A DNA stretch of 49,624 bases from Candidatus Methylacidithermus pantelleriae (GCF_905250085.1 NZ_CAJNOB010000007.1:1-49624), one strand, 5' to 3'; shown: positions 18,117 to 27,815, counted from the stretch's first letter. The notes: generated from the letters alone by a model not told the origin. Numbers and translations: made by a program.

Positions 18117-19121
18117 ATGATTCTTGAGTCAGCGCAAGACCGGAAACTTTTTATTGCGGCCCTCGGGCTTTCATTCCTTGTCCACGGATTCCTTTTGTGG
18201 ACTTTCCGTTCCGTATCTTTGCGAGGATGGGCCATCCCCATTCATAGAGAAAAACTGCGTGCCTTTGAACTGAAACGGGTTGAGATTCCGGCTTCCTCCT
18301 TTCAAGGGGATCCCCGTGCCAAGGAACCGATTTCGGTCTCTGCCCTGGCCATGAGTACCCCGCGATTCAAATTACCGCGTCCCAACAATGCTCAAGAGCC
18401 TCTGGACAGCCGGACCTGGCAGACTGCGCTTCCGGAGGCCGCTTCGGGGAAAGCGCCGGAGCTGGCAGTGGTTGCCCCTACACCTCCCACAGCGGTGAGT
18501 CCTTACGCGCAGAGCGAGCTTGCCAAAGTGGATACAGAAATCGCTCAACTGGCCAATGACAGCTCCCGGGCCGGGGTATCGCGGCCGGAGCTCATTCTTC
18601 CTTCCAGTTCCGGTTCCAGCTACCTTGTGGGGGCGACGGAACAGGGAATCCTTTCTGATGCTACGCGCAAGGAGGCTGCCGGAAGTGCCATTCCTGGAAT
18701 CGAAGAAATCCAATCGCGTCTTCGTGCTGGGATTCCCCCGTTTAGCCCTAGCCTTTCCCGGCCGGTAGTGATCCAATTCCCCAATGAGATTCTTTTTGAC
18801 TTTGATTCGGCAAATCTTCGAGCAAGCGCCGAGCCCTATCTCCAGCAGGTGGTGGAGATTCTCCGCCGGTACCGGAGGGCCGATGTGCAAATTGATGGCT
18901 ACACAGACACCTTCGGAGACGACCTTTATAACCTTCGCTTGAGTGAAGCCAGGGCCGAGTCGGTCCGGCGCTGGTTGGCTCAGTTTTTTCCCCCGGATCG
19001 GGTGACGTTCCACACGCGAGGTTACGGGAAGAGTCACCCCGTCGTAAATCCCTATGGCACCATTGAGGAGCAAGAGAGGAATCGCCGGGTTGTCATCATG
19101 ATTCATGCATTAACAGACTAG
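18117..19121 (+). CDS. TonB/TolA-type anchor fused to OmpA/Pal peptidoglycan-binding domain
   Basis: This 334-residue protein has an uncleaved N-terminal hydrophobic helix (LFIAALGLSFLVHGFLLW, about residues 11-28). Ser19 and His23 there reproduce the SxxxH motif through which TonB and TolA engage ExbB-ExbD or TolQ-TolR. A Pro/Ser/Ala-rich periplasmic linker (about 40-210) follows. The C-terminal 110 residues are an OmpA-like domain: ILFDFDSANLRASAEPYL, QIDGYTDTFGDDLYNLRLSEARAESV, HTRGYGKSHPV and a final NRRVVI, including the Asp and Arg that bind diaminopimelate. In normal systems TolA and Pal are separate proteins in different membranes. Here one chain could link the inner-membrane motor directly to the cell wall. 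TAAGG precedes ATG 18117. Domain calls are solid; function is inferred. Confidence 0.88.
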   Translation: MILESAQDRKLFIAALGLSFLVHGFLLWTFRSVSLRGWAIPIHREKLRAFELKRVEIPASSFQGDPRAKEPISVSALAMSTPRFKLPRPNNAQEPLDSRTWQTALPEAASGKAPELAVVAPTPPTAVSPYAQSELAKVDTEIAQLANDSSRAGVSRPELILPSSSGSSYLVGATEQGILSDATRKEAAGSAIPGIEEIQSRLRAGIPPFSPSLSRPVVIQFPNEILFDFDSANLRASAEPYLQQVVEILRRYRRADVQIDGYTDTFGDDLYNLRLSEARAESVRRWLAQFFPPDRVTFHTRGYGKSHPVVNPYGTIEEQERNRRVVIMIHALTD

Positions 19122-19285
19122 GCAAAAAGTCCTGGCTCAGGGTCTCCGGCAGGAGCGCGACGAATTTCGGTCACAAGTTTCTCGAGACAAAACCTCCACG
19201 CGCCGCGGGACGCACGACTTTTTTGGTGTGCGGTTTGGCTCATGGCAAAAGAAAAGGAGCCCGGGGGCAAGGCCCCACAACCCTG

Positions 19286-21010
19286 CTAGAGGGAAATTGC
19301 GGCAGGGTGGTTTCGGTTGTGTTCCCTGAGAAGCTCGGCTACCTTTCGCAACTTGCTCTTCCAAGGCTCCTGATCGAGGTAGTCGGTCAAAGGCAAGGAA
19401 AGACGATCACGCCAGTTTTGGCCTCCTTCGGTACCTGGGCGATTGAACCATTCTTTGGTTCCCAAAAGATCCGGCGCGAGCCAAACGGCAAGCCAGCAAG
19501 GTGAAGCAAGCAAGATCTCGATCAGCCTCATGTGCAGTTGATCCGGAAACCTTGCAGGAAGCTCCGTGGCCGCCCACCCAGCGAATCTCAAAAGACACGT
19601 CAGTTCGTGATAGGCGTGTGCCCGCTTTTCGGGTCGAGGATCTTTTTGCGCGGATTCCCAAAGTTTCTCGTACAAGACAGCGAGGGGAGGATGGTCATGC
19701 GTTGCGTAGGTAACCACATTGTGGGGAGGATAGGTCGAGGGAGAGCGATAGGTTCCGTCGGGCTCGCGCTCGAACCGGGGGATCGTAAAACCGGGAATGC
19801 CTAGCTCCGTAAGAATGGGCCGCACGTAGGGGGGGACCATGCCCAGGTCTTCCGCAATCACTAGTGCGCCCTGCGATAGATCGAGGATTTTCTTAAGTAA
19901 CCTTGCGCCTTCAACCGCGTTGGCATTTGCCTCCGAAGGGGGATCATCAGGCCGTGGGAAAAACCGGGGCAAGCGTCCTCCTGTACGCTCGGCCACCTCT
20001 TGAGGTGAGAGAGGGAAAAATTCTCTGTTTCTTTCGGGTTCCCAGGGAAACGCGTAGATCCGAAAAAACCCTAGCACGTGATCTAATCGAAACCCATGAA
20101 AGATCCGTGTGGTGTGGGCAATTCTCCGAGCCCACCAGGCAAAATCCTCTTTCTGGTGAGCTTCCCAACGGTAGAGCGGGAGTCCCCAATTTTGCCCCCA
20201 TCGGGCCACAAAGGGATCCTCCTGAAAATAGGGCTCTGGGGGCGATCCTCCAGACCAGGAGAGGTCAAAAAGATGGGGTTGCCCCCACGTATCTGCGGAA
20301 TAGCGATTGACCCCGTAGGGAATGTCTCCAATGAGCGCAATCCCTTCTTCATCCGCCTTTTTCCGCACGGTTTCCCACTGGCAGAACGCAACCCATTGGA
20401 CGAAAGCATAGAACGAAAGCTTTCGTTCAAGCTCGGTCTTCCTTGGGTGTTGCTCGAGCCACTGGCGAGCCCTGACGGGGTTCTGAAGTTCCGTGTTCCA
20501 GCGAGTCCAGACCGGATCTCCCCGATGTTCGTCGATCAGCACCCGGAAAAGACAATAGGATGGAAGCCAATCGGCTTCCCGCTGGCAAAACGCCTGGAAG
20601 GCCTCCGTGAGGGATCCTTTTTTCCGCTGAAAAGTTTCGAAAGCTTGTTCCAAAAGCCATAATTTTGTTTGTTTTACCCGCGGATATTCAATTTGGGAGG
20701 CAGCCACGGCCGAGCCTAGCTGCGCCCTGGCAGCTTTCCAAGCCTCGGCGGAAAGTTCCGGAACCTCTCCCGGTTCGGTTGCCAAAAGCGCGGGATCTAA
20801 AGCGATGGAACTCACCGCATTGTACGGGCTGTGATCACCGCCAGTTTCCTGGATGGGTAAAAGCTGGAGGTAACCGATCCCAAGGGAGCGGCAAAATGCG
20901 ATCGCTTCGCGAACGGCCAAAGTATCACCGATCCCGAGATCTTGCGCCCGGCGAAGCGCGAAAGCAGGAATTGCTAAGCCCGAGGAACGATTCCTTGAAA
21001 AGGAGCTCAT
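19286..21010 (-). CDS. malQ: 4-alpha-glucanotransferase (amylomaltase, GH77)
   Basis: MalQ transfers alpha-1,4-glucan segments between maltodextrins and takes part in glycogen and maltose metabolism in the cytoplasm. The 574-residue product shows GH77 landmarks: GIGDTLAVREAIAFC near the start, LQLLPIQETGGDHSPYNAVSS (the usual LP..P.G..SPY.s.S), and IALIGDIPYGVNRYSADTW with the pre-nucleophile region. FHGFRLDHVLGFFRIY carries the catalytic Asp in RLDH (compare RIDHF.g). LVIAEDLGMVPPYV carries the acid/base Glu, and TYATHDHPP matches the third carboxylate region. I prefer ATG 21010 over the upstream 21055 because homologous sequence begins there. The gene converges on the hybrid anchor gene with 164 bp between them. 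Confidence 0.93.
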   Translation of the reverse strand: MSSFSRNRSSGLAIPAFALRRAQDLGIGDTLAVREAIAFCRSLGIGYLQLLPIQETGGDHSPYNAVSSIALDPALLATEPGEVPELSAEAWKAARAQLGSAVAASQIEYPRVKQTKLWLLEQAFETFQRKKGSLTEAFQAFCQREADWLPSYCLFRVLIDEHRGDPVWTRWNTELQNPVRARQWLEQHPRKTELERKLSFYAFVQWVAFCQWETVRKKADEEGIALIGDIPYGVNRYSADTWGQPHLFDLSWSGGSPPEPYFQEDPFVARWGQNWGLPLYRWEAHQKEDFAWWARRIAHTTRIFHGFRLDHVLGFFRIYAFPWEPERNREFFPLSPQEVAERTGGRLPRFFPRPDDPPSEANANAVEGARLLKKILDLSQGALVIAEDLGMVPPYVRPILTELGIPGFTIPRFEREPDGTYRSPSTYPPHNVVTYATHDHPPLAVLYEKLWESAQKDPRPEKRAHAYHELTCLLRFAGWAATELPARFPDQLHMRLIEILLASPCWLAVWLAPDLLGTKEWFNRPGTEGGQNWRDRLSLPLTDYLDQEPWKSKLRKVAELLREHNRNHPAAISL

Positions 21011-21887
21011 TGGAAGTGGGACCCTAAAGCGAAAGACCTGAAAGAACAATCCCAAGTTTGCCGCCAGGCTTTCTCCCTTGAAGGGATTTGCAAGGAATCA
21101 TTCTGGGACGAGCACGATCCATACCCAAAAAAGCCCGGAGCATCTTGGGTAAGCTTTTCAGGTCCCATACCATACATCTCCCAACTATTCTCCGTCCAAA
21201 ATTCATCAAAAGAGGATCGCTTTTTTAGGGAGCCAGGCAACGTAATCCGACGGCGGCATGCTAGAAAGCTCTCCAACGGCTGTCTTGTGGGGCTCCGTCA
21301 ATCCTTCTGGCTGGAAGGATGCGCTGGTCTCGGTACGGGCTAAAGGCAACCAGACGCGCCGAAGTAGCCGAACACCTGGTGATCTATGGCAGCCATGGAC
21401 CACAATAATCCTCAAGGCTTCGGCAAGAACGAATTGGAGGGCTTTTGCCCGATCAGGGGCCCTTTTTTTTCTTCGCGAAAGCATACTCTTGGTCTCGTGG
21501 TGGCTTTCGGGCTAGCGACGGGACGGAAGAGCCATGGAAGCTGGCCGGTTACCCGTTTTTTGGCATTCCCCAATGCCCGGGTTGTGGGATAGTTGAGGTC
21601 GCGGTGCGAGGAGTTCCAAACGAGGTTTTTTGGCAAAAAACCGTCCCAGCACCAGGCGCAGCATGAGCTATTTTGTGGTGCCTTGATCCCACCCAAGCCC
21701 CTCGGGTACTAGCTTCGAAGGTTTCTCGCTGGTTCCTATCCCTTGAGCAAGAGAAGCTCGCTCCTTACTGGCAGCAAAACCGGACTCGGAGACAAAATAG
21801 TGTCTCGCCGTAATGCCAGACGGAAGCTCCATCATCAGGGTTTCCAAAATTGCCCTTTTCGGTCGCTTTTTTTCGAGCACCTCTTGC
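21011..21887 (-). other. 877-bp gap without a recognisable gene
   Basis: This stretch lies between malQ and the 3-methyladenine glycosylase gene. Several short open frames exist, the longest convincing one on the minus strand at 21484-21206 (92 codons), but none resembles a family I know, and none has a clear ribosome-binding site. No tRNA-like cloverleaf or long T-tract hairpin was found by eye. It could hold a decayed gene or a small RNA. I cannot support either. Confidence 0.4.
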
Positions 21888-22517
21888 TTAGAAAAGGCAA
21901 TGATTTTGAGCTCCGATCCATCGGAAGCGCCATGGCATCTTGGCCCAGTCGCCAGCATAATCCACGCCGACTCTGGAGCCAATCTCCAGCTCCTTTTCCG
22001 GGACCACCAGGCCAGTCTCCTCCACCCATATCCGGTCTCCCACCAGCGAAAGCCCGTTGAAACTCCCGTCAATTCCAAGCGCCTGAGTTACCCTGCCTGG
22101 ACCATTAGCCCAATTCTTTGGATCGACTCCTTTTCTTCTTAGCTGCACAAGGGAGCGCCCTTCGATAATCCAGACCGCTCGGATGAGGACTGCGAGCGGG
22201 ATGCCTTTTGGCCCCAGGACGAAGTTGAGCAGGTAATGCATCCCGTAGCAGAGATATACGTAGGCGATCCCTCCTTCCTCAAAAAGAACCCAATTGCGTC
22301 GTGTCTTCCGATTGCCAAACCCGTGACAAGCGCGGTCTTCAGCGCCTCCATAGGCCTCCGTCTCACAAATAAGCCCACTAACCCTTCCCTCCGTTGTTTC
22401 CACCACCAGCCGCTTCCCCAAAAAAAACCGCGCGCGATCTACCGGATCACTGAGCCGGTAGGCTTCGAGCGGAATTTTTTTTCCCTTCTGGGTTCCGTTC
22501 CCATGCTTTTGATCCAT
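21888..22517 (-). CDS. mpg: 3-methyladenine DNA glycosylase (AAG/MPG type)
   Basis: AAG-type glycosylases excise alkylated and deaminated purines to start base-excision repair. The 209-residue protein has the family core. [19 protein letters not shown] carries the catalytic Glu in ETEAY and the following His. [29 protein letters not shown] corresponds to the conserved 'R...mf...G..YVY..YG...c.N' block with the intercalating Tyr. [22 protein letters not shown] and the final PWRF are also present. ATG 22517 is 5 bp after the stop of the upstream class V aminotransferase-fold gene, indicating one transcript. The monofunctional Mpg assignment is secure. Its damage spectrum is inferred from the family. 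Confidence 0.93.
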   Translation of the reverse strand: MDQKHGNGTQKGKKIPLEAYRLSDPVDRARFFLGKRLVVETTEGRVSGLICETEAYGGAEDRACHGFGNRKTRRNWVLFEEGGIAYVYLCYGMHYLLNFVLGPKGIPLAVLIRAVWIIEGRSLVQLRRKGVDPKNWANGPGRVTQALGIDGSFNGLSLVGDRIWVEETGLVVPEKELEIGSRVGVDYAGDWAKMPWRFRWIGAQNHCLF

Positions 22518-22522
22518 CGGCT

Positions 22523-23683
22523 CTAAAGGTGTTGCAGGATGTGGAGGACCTTTTCGAGTTCCTCTTCCGTGTTATAGAAATGTGGCGAGAAGCGAAGATA
22601 CGGTTTCGCTTCGCTATCCCACCGCAGGGAAACGCGAACGTTTTGTTCTTTCAGCTGTTCGAAAACCGGCTGAAGAGGGTGGGTGGGGTGTGACACCGAA
22701 ACAATTCCACTGCGTCGGTTCTCTGGGAATTTGGCGGAAAGAATCTCCCAGCCAAGTTGTTCCAATCGAGAAGCAAGGAAATCGTGAAGCTGGAGCAACC
22801 GGTTGCGAATCTTTTCGATTCCGACGCTCAAAAGGAGTTCTAAGGAGGCTTTCAAACCGAGGATCCCCAAAGCGTAAAGGGCACCACATTCATAGCGGCG
22901 AGCCGTAGGATGAAATACAAGACTCGATTGGGCAATGAACCGGGGACTTTGTACGTTCCACGCGCCTACAAGCAAAGGGAAGAGCTCATCTTGCCGTTCC
23001 TTTTTTACGAAAAAAATCCCGGCACCCAGGGGACCAAGTAGCCACTTATGGGAATCGGCGCTCAAGAAATCGAAAAATCGGCTATCGAGCTCCGCAGCCC
23101 CAAGCGATTGGATACCGTCTAGGCAAAAAAGGATCCCCCTCCGACGAAGTTCCTCCCCAATAGAGCGGTAATCCAAAAGATAACCAGACAGAAAGTGACA
23201 GCTAGAAAGAGCGACCAACCGGGTCCGTGGGGAGAGAGCTTCAAACACCATTTCTGGATCAATCTGGCCGGGCACCTTGGGCTGCAAAGGGATAAGAACC
23301 GCTCCCCGTTGAGCCAGGGTTCGCCAGGGATATACGTTGGAGGGGTAATCGCCTGGGTAATAGATGATCTCTTCTCCAGGCCTCCAGTCTAGCCCGTGAG
23401 CAACCAGGTTAAGCCCAAGCGCCGTTGGACCGAGAAGCGCAATTTCCTCGGGCTCTGCTTGTAAAAGATTCGAGGCGAGCACCCGGGTTTGCTCGACTTC
23501 CTGCCAGATTTCCTCACGTTCCTGGTCGCCGAGGGTAGACCGTTCGGCAGCTTCCTGGATTTTGCGTGCCACCCGACGAGGTAAGGGTGAGACCCCCGCA
23601 TGAGCGAGGAAAATTTCTCTCTGAACCACCGGAAACTCCTTTTGGCGGAGCTCCTCAGATTCCAGAATGTCTTCTAACGTCAT
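22523..23683 (-). CDS. Class V aminotransferase-fold PLP enzyme (cysteine desulfurase/epimerase-like)
   Basis: A 386-residue fold-type I PLP enzyme. It starts at ATG 23683 with an N-terminal segment leading into [19 protein letters not shown] (the usual 'yLd.a..gp.p'). [32 protein letters not shown] follows, then [15 protein letters not shown] (the PLP-contacting Asp) and [21 protein letters not shown], where the lysine in SHKW forms the Schiff base. The SufS/NifS active-site cysteine loop is not evident, so a persulfide-forming desulfurase is unlikely. Isopenicillin-N-epimerase-like proteins and selenocysteine lyase relatives are alternatives. It shares a transcript with mpg. I cannot name a substrate. 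Confidence 0.8.
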   Translation of the reverse strand: MTLEDILESEELRQKEFPVVQREIFLAHAGVSPLPRRVARKIQEAAERSTLGDQEREEIWQEVEQTRVLASNLLQAEPEEIALLGPTALGLNLVAHGLDWRPGEEIIYYPGDYPSNVYPWRTLAQRGAVLIPLQPKVPGQIDPEMVFEALSPRTRLVALSSCHFLSGYLLDYRSIGEELRRRGILFCLDGIQSLGAAELDSRFFDFLSADSHKWLLGPLGAGIFFVKKERQDELFPLLVGAWNVQSPRFIAQSSLVFHPTARRYECGALYALGILGLKASLELLLSVGIEKIRNRLLQLHDFLASRLEQLGWEILSAKFPENRRSGIVSVSHPTHPLQPVFEQLKEQNVRVSLRWDSEAKPYLRFSPHFYNTEEELEKVLHILQHL

Positions 23684-24104
23684 GGTTAGGTGGAAGGGAG
23701 AGTTTAGGTACTCCGCCCGATCAGCCGGGTAGTTAGGATTTTCTCGGGAGTTTTTCGTTCGCAAAGCAAAAAGGTTGGGATCTTTTTTGTAGTCCAATGG
23801 GAAAGATCCTGGTGGCCACCATCGGCCTGACTCCTTTTTTTGAAGCGATTGCGCTGGGCGTTGGATCGTTTCTTTTTTCCTTCTCCCTCTCCTTCCTGCG
23901 AGGCACTCACCCAGAGGGGCCGAAAAACATCCCCAGTAGGCTTTGGATTCCCTTCACAAGATCCGCTACCATCTTGGTACGCGAGGGAAGATCGTTTGAG
24001 CCCGGTGAGACTTTTCTCGGAGTCCAAACCCGTGAAACTGCCGGCAGTATCTCATCTCCTTCCTGGCCCAAAGGAGTCGCATGCCAAGTGCTTTCCCGGA
24101 GGTC
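23684..24104. other. 421-bp gap between the two class V PLP genes
   Basis: Only overlapping short frames with repetitive Ser/Arg-rich translations occur here, typical of shadow frames. A plus-strand frame from 23797 runs on into the neighbouring nifS gene antisense and resembles no protein family. No RNA gene or convincing terminator was found. The upstream control region of the 23683 gene is presumably here. Confidence 0.4.
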
Positions 24105-25268
24105 TCACGAGGAGTCGACCGAAAAGGCTCTTCGAACCTCTTCTACTAAAGAGGGCAAAATCTCCGTAAGGACACAAAGTTCCTCCCTCGTAGTGTAGCG
24201 GGAAAGGGAGATACGAAGGGTCGCTCTAGCTTCCCGGGCGGAGAAACCCATGGCCCGAAGTACGCGTGACGGTTCCACCGATCGCGAGCTACAAGCCGAA
24301 CCGGTCGATACGCAAATCCCTCGGTGAGAAAGTTCATGCACCAGGGTATAAGCCTCGGTACCGGGAACGAAAAGACTGGTTGTATTGGGAATGCGCGGAG
24401 ATCCTTGCCCCACTACTCGAACACCGGGAATCTCCGCCAATAGCTTGTCCTCAAACCAGTTCCGAAGCTCAGCCAGTTTGGCAGGTCCATTTTCGGCAAG
24501 ATACTGGGAGGCAAGTTCGGCGGCTTTCCCCATTCCAACAATCCCCGCTACATTCTCCGTTCCCGACCGGCGGCCTTGTTCTTGCCCACCTCCAAAAAAG
24601 AGAGGTTCCACGGGAACCCCTTTTCGCACTAGAAGCGCTCCTACTCCCTTAGGCCCGTGAAACTTGTGTGCGGACAGCGAAAGAAAATCCATGGGAAGTT
24701 GACTCCACTCAATCGGAAGCTTGCCCGCTACCTGGACTGCGTCGCAGTGGAAAAGAACTCCCTGGCTACGGCACAACTCTCCAATCATTTCTATTGGAGA
24801 GAGCACTCCTGTCTCGCTATTGGCCCATGCCACCGAAACAAGCGCGCTTCGCGAGCTGATATACCGCTCAAACTCCTCCCAGTTGGGTTGTCCGTGCTTG
24901 TTTACCCCTACATAGTGGACCTGGTAGCCCTTACGTTGCAAAAACTGGCAAAGGCGGTAGACAGAAGCATGTTCGACTTGCGTCGTAACGAACTGGGTTC
25001 GACCGGTCGTGCCTAGAGCGGAAAAAAAGGCCAGGTGATTGGATTCGGTTCCGCCGCTGGTAAAGATGATCTCTTCCGGCTGGGCGTGAAGGAAAGCGCT
25101 CAGTCTTTCTCGAGCTAGTTGGAGGGCTCGGGAGGCTTCCTGGCCCAAGCGGTGGAGGCTGGAAGGGTTCCCATAGCTTTCTCGCAGAAACGGGAGCATT
25201 TCCTCGAGAACTTCTGGTGCCAAAGGGGTGGTAGCGTTATGATCAAAGTAAAGAAGCTTTTCCGTCAT
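24105..25268 (-). CDS. Cysteine desulfurase (NifS/IscS type)
   Basis: NifS/IscS enzymes take sulfur from cysteine for iron-sulfur clusters, thiolated tRNA and cofactors. The 387-residue product begins with MTEKLLYFDHNATTPLAPEV and has YGNPSSLHRLGQEA and IIFTSGGTESNHLAF. It also has VLFHCDAVQVAGK, SLSAHKFHGPKGVGALLV (Schiff-base lysine in SAHKFHGPKG) and CVSTGSACSSRSVEPSRVL, which carries the catalytic cysteine loop. This SGSACSS loop marks the group I (NifS/IscS) class, not SufS. An upstream extension of the frame to 25559 is not conserved. No iscU or other assembly gene is adjacent. The name nifS versus iscS cannot be decided without genome context. Confidence 0.92.
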   Translation of the reverse strand: MTEKLLYFDHNATTPLAPEVLEEMLPFLRESYGNPSSLHRLGQEASRALQLARERLSAFLHAQPEEIIFTSGGTESNHLAFFSALGTTGRTQFVTTQVEHASVYRLCQFLQRKGYQVHYVGVNKHGQPNWEEFERYISSRSALVSVAWANSETGVLSPIEMIGELCRSQGVLFHCDAVQVAGKLPIEWSQLPMDFLSLSAHKFHGPKGVGALLVRKGVPVEPLFFGGGQEQGRRSGTENVAGIVGMGKAAELASQYLAENGPAKLAELRNWFEDKLLAEIPGVRVVGQGSPRIPNTTSLFVPGTEAYTLVHELSHRGICVSTGSACSSRSVEPSRVLRAMGFSAREARATLRISLSRYTTREELCVLTEILPSLVEEVRRAFSVDSS

Positions 25269-25453
25269 TTCTGGGAAGCCGCTCGTTTTTTCGTCATTGT
25301 TGGCTTTGCCAAAGCACAAGCTTTCTGGAGTAGGAATGCTCAAAGAGTGGCACCAGGAGCTAGCGGTAACGAAACCTATCTCGATTCTGGTTTCCGTCCA
25401 ATACGTCGACGGCCAAAAAGCTCCCTCTTTCCTTGGGGTCCATGCATCCTGGC

Positions 25454-26392
25454 CTAGCCAAGCAAGTTTTCTATGTGGGCGAGAACCTTTTCTGGAGAGA
25501 GCCCCTCCCATGTAGGCCCACCTTTGAGGATCGTAACCCGAGGCCCCCAGGGTTGCCACACGCCTGGGTCAGTTGGCCCGAAAAGTGCCAGCACTGGGCA
25601 TCCGCACGCGGCGGCTAGGTGAGTAATCCCTGAGTCATTGCCCACGTACAGGCTAGCTTGGCTTAAGAGCGCCACGAGAGTTGCCAGAGGCAGCTCAAGC
25701 CCGATCGTATGAGCTTTTTTTGCTAGCGAGCCGATCCAGTCTCTTTCGGCTTCCCCAGCCAGAAGCACCACCCAGAGGTCTCGATCGTGGAGACGCTCTA
25801 ATACCCAGTTCCAATAATCGACAGGCCAATTTTTTTTCCTGCTTCCGCTCCCTGCATGAAGAACGACCCATGGAAACTGGGAGGACCGCCTTTGCTGGCT
25901 TTCTTCAAGCTCACTTCGCCAAGCTTCAAACGCGTCAAGATCTTCTTTCCAAGGACAAATGAAGGGACCTTTCGGTAGGGGAAGTTCTAGCTGAAGGAAT
26001 TCGCGTAGCTGGAGCCAGTAATCAAGCGCCACCGGCCGGCCCGGTCGAGGGGGCAAAAGTTGGAGATAGCGTGCCGGGGTCCAGCGGCGAATCTCCCCAG
26101 CCCATGTCCCGTCTGGATCGGAGAGAAACGAAAGAATGAGATCAAAGTTTCGCAGCAAAGAACGGATCTTTTCCGGTAGTTCTCCCCCCTTCACCCAAAG
26201 ACTTTCCCATCCGGGTTTCTCCAGCGAGTACGCTGCAACAAATCCTGCCCGGAGGGCCAGTTTCACCCAGGAAGTTCTTCCCAGAAGAACGACCGAAGAG
26301 GGTGCCAGTGCTTGCCGCAGAGCGGAACACGCAGGCAACGTAAGTAGCCAGTCACCCAGGGCTCCCCCTTTGGCAATGAGGATCCTCCTCAT
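25454..26392 (-). CDS. Glycosyltransferase family 9 (heptosyltransferase-like)
   Basis: GT9 enzymes add heptose or related sugars to the LPS inner core at the cytoplasmic membrane. The 312-residue protein starts with MRRILIAKGGALGDWLLTLPA, the N-terminal Rossmann signature (I..galGD.l...P....L). It carries WVVLHAGSGSRKKNWP near residue 173 (the donor-binding 'hp.G.....K.Wp'). Near the C-terminus it has YVGNDSGITHLAAACGCPVLALFGPTDPGVWQPWG, the standard nucleotide-sugar binding block with D-S-G-x-x-H. It overlaps the upstream small membrane-protein gene by 4 bp. The heptose pathway kinase is present at 30802, consistent with an LPS role. WaaC, WaaF or WaaQ identity cannot be told apart here. 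Confidence 0.88.
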   Translation of the reverse strand: MRRILIAKGGALGDWLLTLPACSALRQALAPSSVVLLGRTSWVKLALRAGFVAAYSLEKPGWESLWVKGGELPEKIRSLLRNFDLILSFLSDPDGTWAGEIRRWTPARYLQLLPPRPGRPVALDYWLQLREFLQLELPLPKGPFICPWKEDLDAFEAWRSELEESQQRRSSQFPWVVLHAGSGSRKKNWPVDYWNWVLERLHDRDLWVVLLAGEAERDWIGSLAKKAHTIGLELPLATLVALLSQASLYVGNDSGITHLAAACGCPVLALFGPTDPGVWQPWGPRVTILKGGPTWEGLSPEKVLAHIENLLG

Positions 26393-26949
26393 GCTGGGTA
26401 GACTGTAAAGGAGAGGATGATCAAGAGCGCGCCCAGGAAGAGAAAAACCGCTCCGATTCCCTTTCCCAGAAAGGACGGGTTGGAATCCAGGCGGTCCGCA
26501 ATGGCCCGCCAGTGATAGGGAGTGACAACCATGGAAATCCCACTAGCGATCCAAGCGTAGGCAAGAAGACTGATAACGATCCTCCAAGGGGTCTCTTCCC
26601 AGAAGGCGGCCTCCAAGGGAATTTCCGCGGCCAAAAGAAGGATCACGCCTAAGGCGCGGACGAAGAGAAGCTCAACCAGAAGCCAGGTAACGCTCAGTCC
26701 GAGCATGATACATCCTAGAGTAATGATCCACCGGGCTTGGGAAAGCTCTCCAAGATCGATACTCGCACACAGAAGGGTGGCCCAAATCGTTGCGGACAGA
26801 CTCATAAGGCGTCCCGCCAGTGCGTTTCGGAGCAAAAGCCCCAGTGTACGCCCCACATTCTGAGGGAATAGATAGAGGGAAAGCCCAAAAAGAAAGTGCA
26901 AAGCTCCCAAAAAGAGACTCACGGAACGCAAGGAAAAGGCATAAATCAT
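26389..26949 (-). CDS. Small polytopic membrane protein of unknown function
   Basis: The 186-residue protein has about five to six hydrophobic helices, around residues 8-27, 48-66, 74-94, 96-114, 120-142 and 163-183. Short charged loops separate them (for example NVGRTLG and YHWRAIADRLD). I recognise no family motif. An AGGAG lies just before ATG 26949. The last 4 bp overlap the start of the GT9 glycosyltransferase, so the two proteins are probably translationally coupled. A role in envelope glycan handling is possible from that position alone, and nothing in the sequence shows it. Confidence 0.65.
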   Translation of the reverse strand: MIYAFSLRSVSLFLGALHFLFGLSLYLFPQNVGRTLGLLLRNALAGRLMSLSATIWATLLCASIDLGELSQARWIITLGCIMLGLSVTWLLVELLFVRALGVILLLAAEIPLEAAFWEETPWRIVISLLAYAWIASGISMVVTPYHWRAIADRLDSNPSFLGKGIGAVFLFLGALLIILSFTVYPA

Positions 26950-27815
26950 AGGCTCCTGGGGTTAGGGAATGTTTTAGGTGTTGTACTCAAAGGAAGGATG
27001 GGAGTGGGAGACTTTGTAGACCAGTTTCGGGAATGGGAGCGTTGCGTGCGTATGAGAAAGACGGCTCCGAGCAGGACCGCTTGACAATGGGCGCAGTTGT
27101 GCTGGCCCTTTTGCTGGGAACTGCCAGAAAGTTCCTTTTGTTTCTTCGGAGGGCATTCCTATTTCCCAACCATCGCCAGGGACTAGACAGTTTCTCCGGT
27201 TTTCCCTGGGTTGCGCCGCGTCTCCGGAGGCAGGCTCCCCAAGCCGAAACCGGAAAGAGAAGGTAGCCCGTACTTTCAAACGTTTGCTCGCAATCCAGGG
27301 TACTTGCCTAGGGGCGACCGGTCCGTCGTGAGGCCTTCATTTTCCCTTTTCCCCATCCTTCCCCTCCGGCTTAAGACAAGACCGTGTCCGGCGGGTCGTG
27401 CCAGGTCGTACCTCTTTTTTTTGCAAGATCCGGTAGCTTGTGCTTGCACTACCAAGGCTTTTGTTCGAGCCAAGGATCCTCTGGGAAATTCCGGGCAAGC
27501 TTTTGTAGAGCCCTGGCAACCGATGGGTGGCCTAGCCTTTCTGTCAACCGCCAATTGCTGGAAAGCGCGTTTTTTCTTCCCCGGTTGGCAAGAGGCTAGC
27601 CATAGCAGGGTTCCCGCAAAAGATTGTCTGTGGAGCTTCCTAGCCACGGCTACAAGCACCCCACAAGTTCTCTTTATGGCGCCTCAGCATCTGGTCCATA
27701 GATCGCATCGCCCGAAGCGAGAGTCTTTTTTTTCTTTTGCTCCTCCTAACCTTTTCGGTTCATCCCGATTTTCTCCGGGGATGCGCCCCATCGAAGCTTC
27801 TTATACCGGCTGGGT
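26950..27815. other. 866-bp gap without a recognisable gene
   Basis: It lies between the membrane-protein gene start and the end of aguA. Open frames of 60-211 codons exist on both strands, including plus-strand 27211-27846. Their translations are rich in Ser, Pro, Arg and Phe without hydrophobic-core patterning, and they match no family I know. A TTGACA at 27081-27086 has no -10 partner at 16-18 bp. No RNA gene is evident. Confidence 0.4.

Noticed and set aside
19264-19276. GGGGC-AAG-GCCCC mini-hairpin between the hybrid anchor gene and malQ
   Set aside because: Only a 5-bp stem in GC-rich sequence without a T-tract; chance is a sufficient explanation.
27081-27086. TTGACA in the gap upstream of the membrane-protein gene
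   Set aside because: No -10 element at a suitable distance and no gene downstream on that strand.
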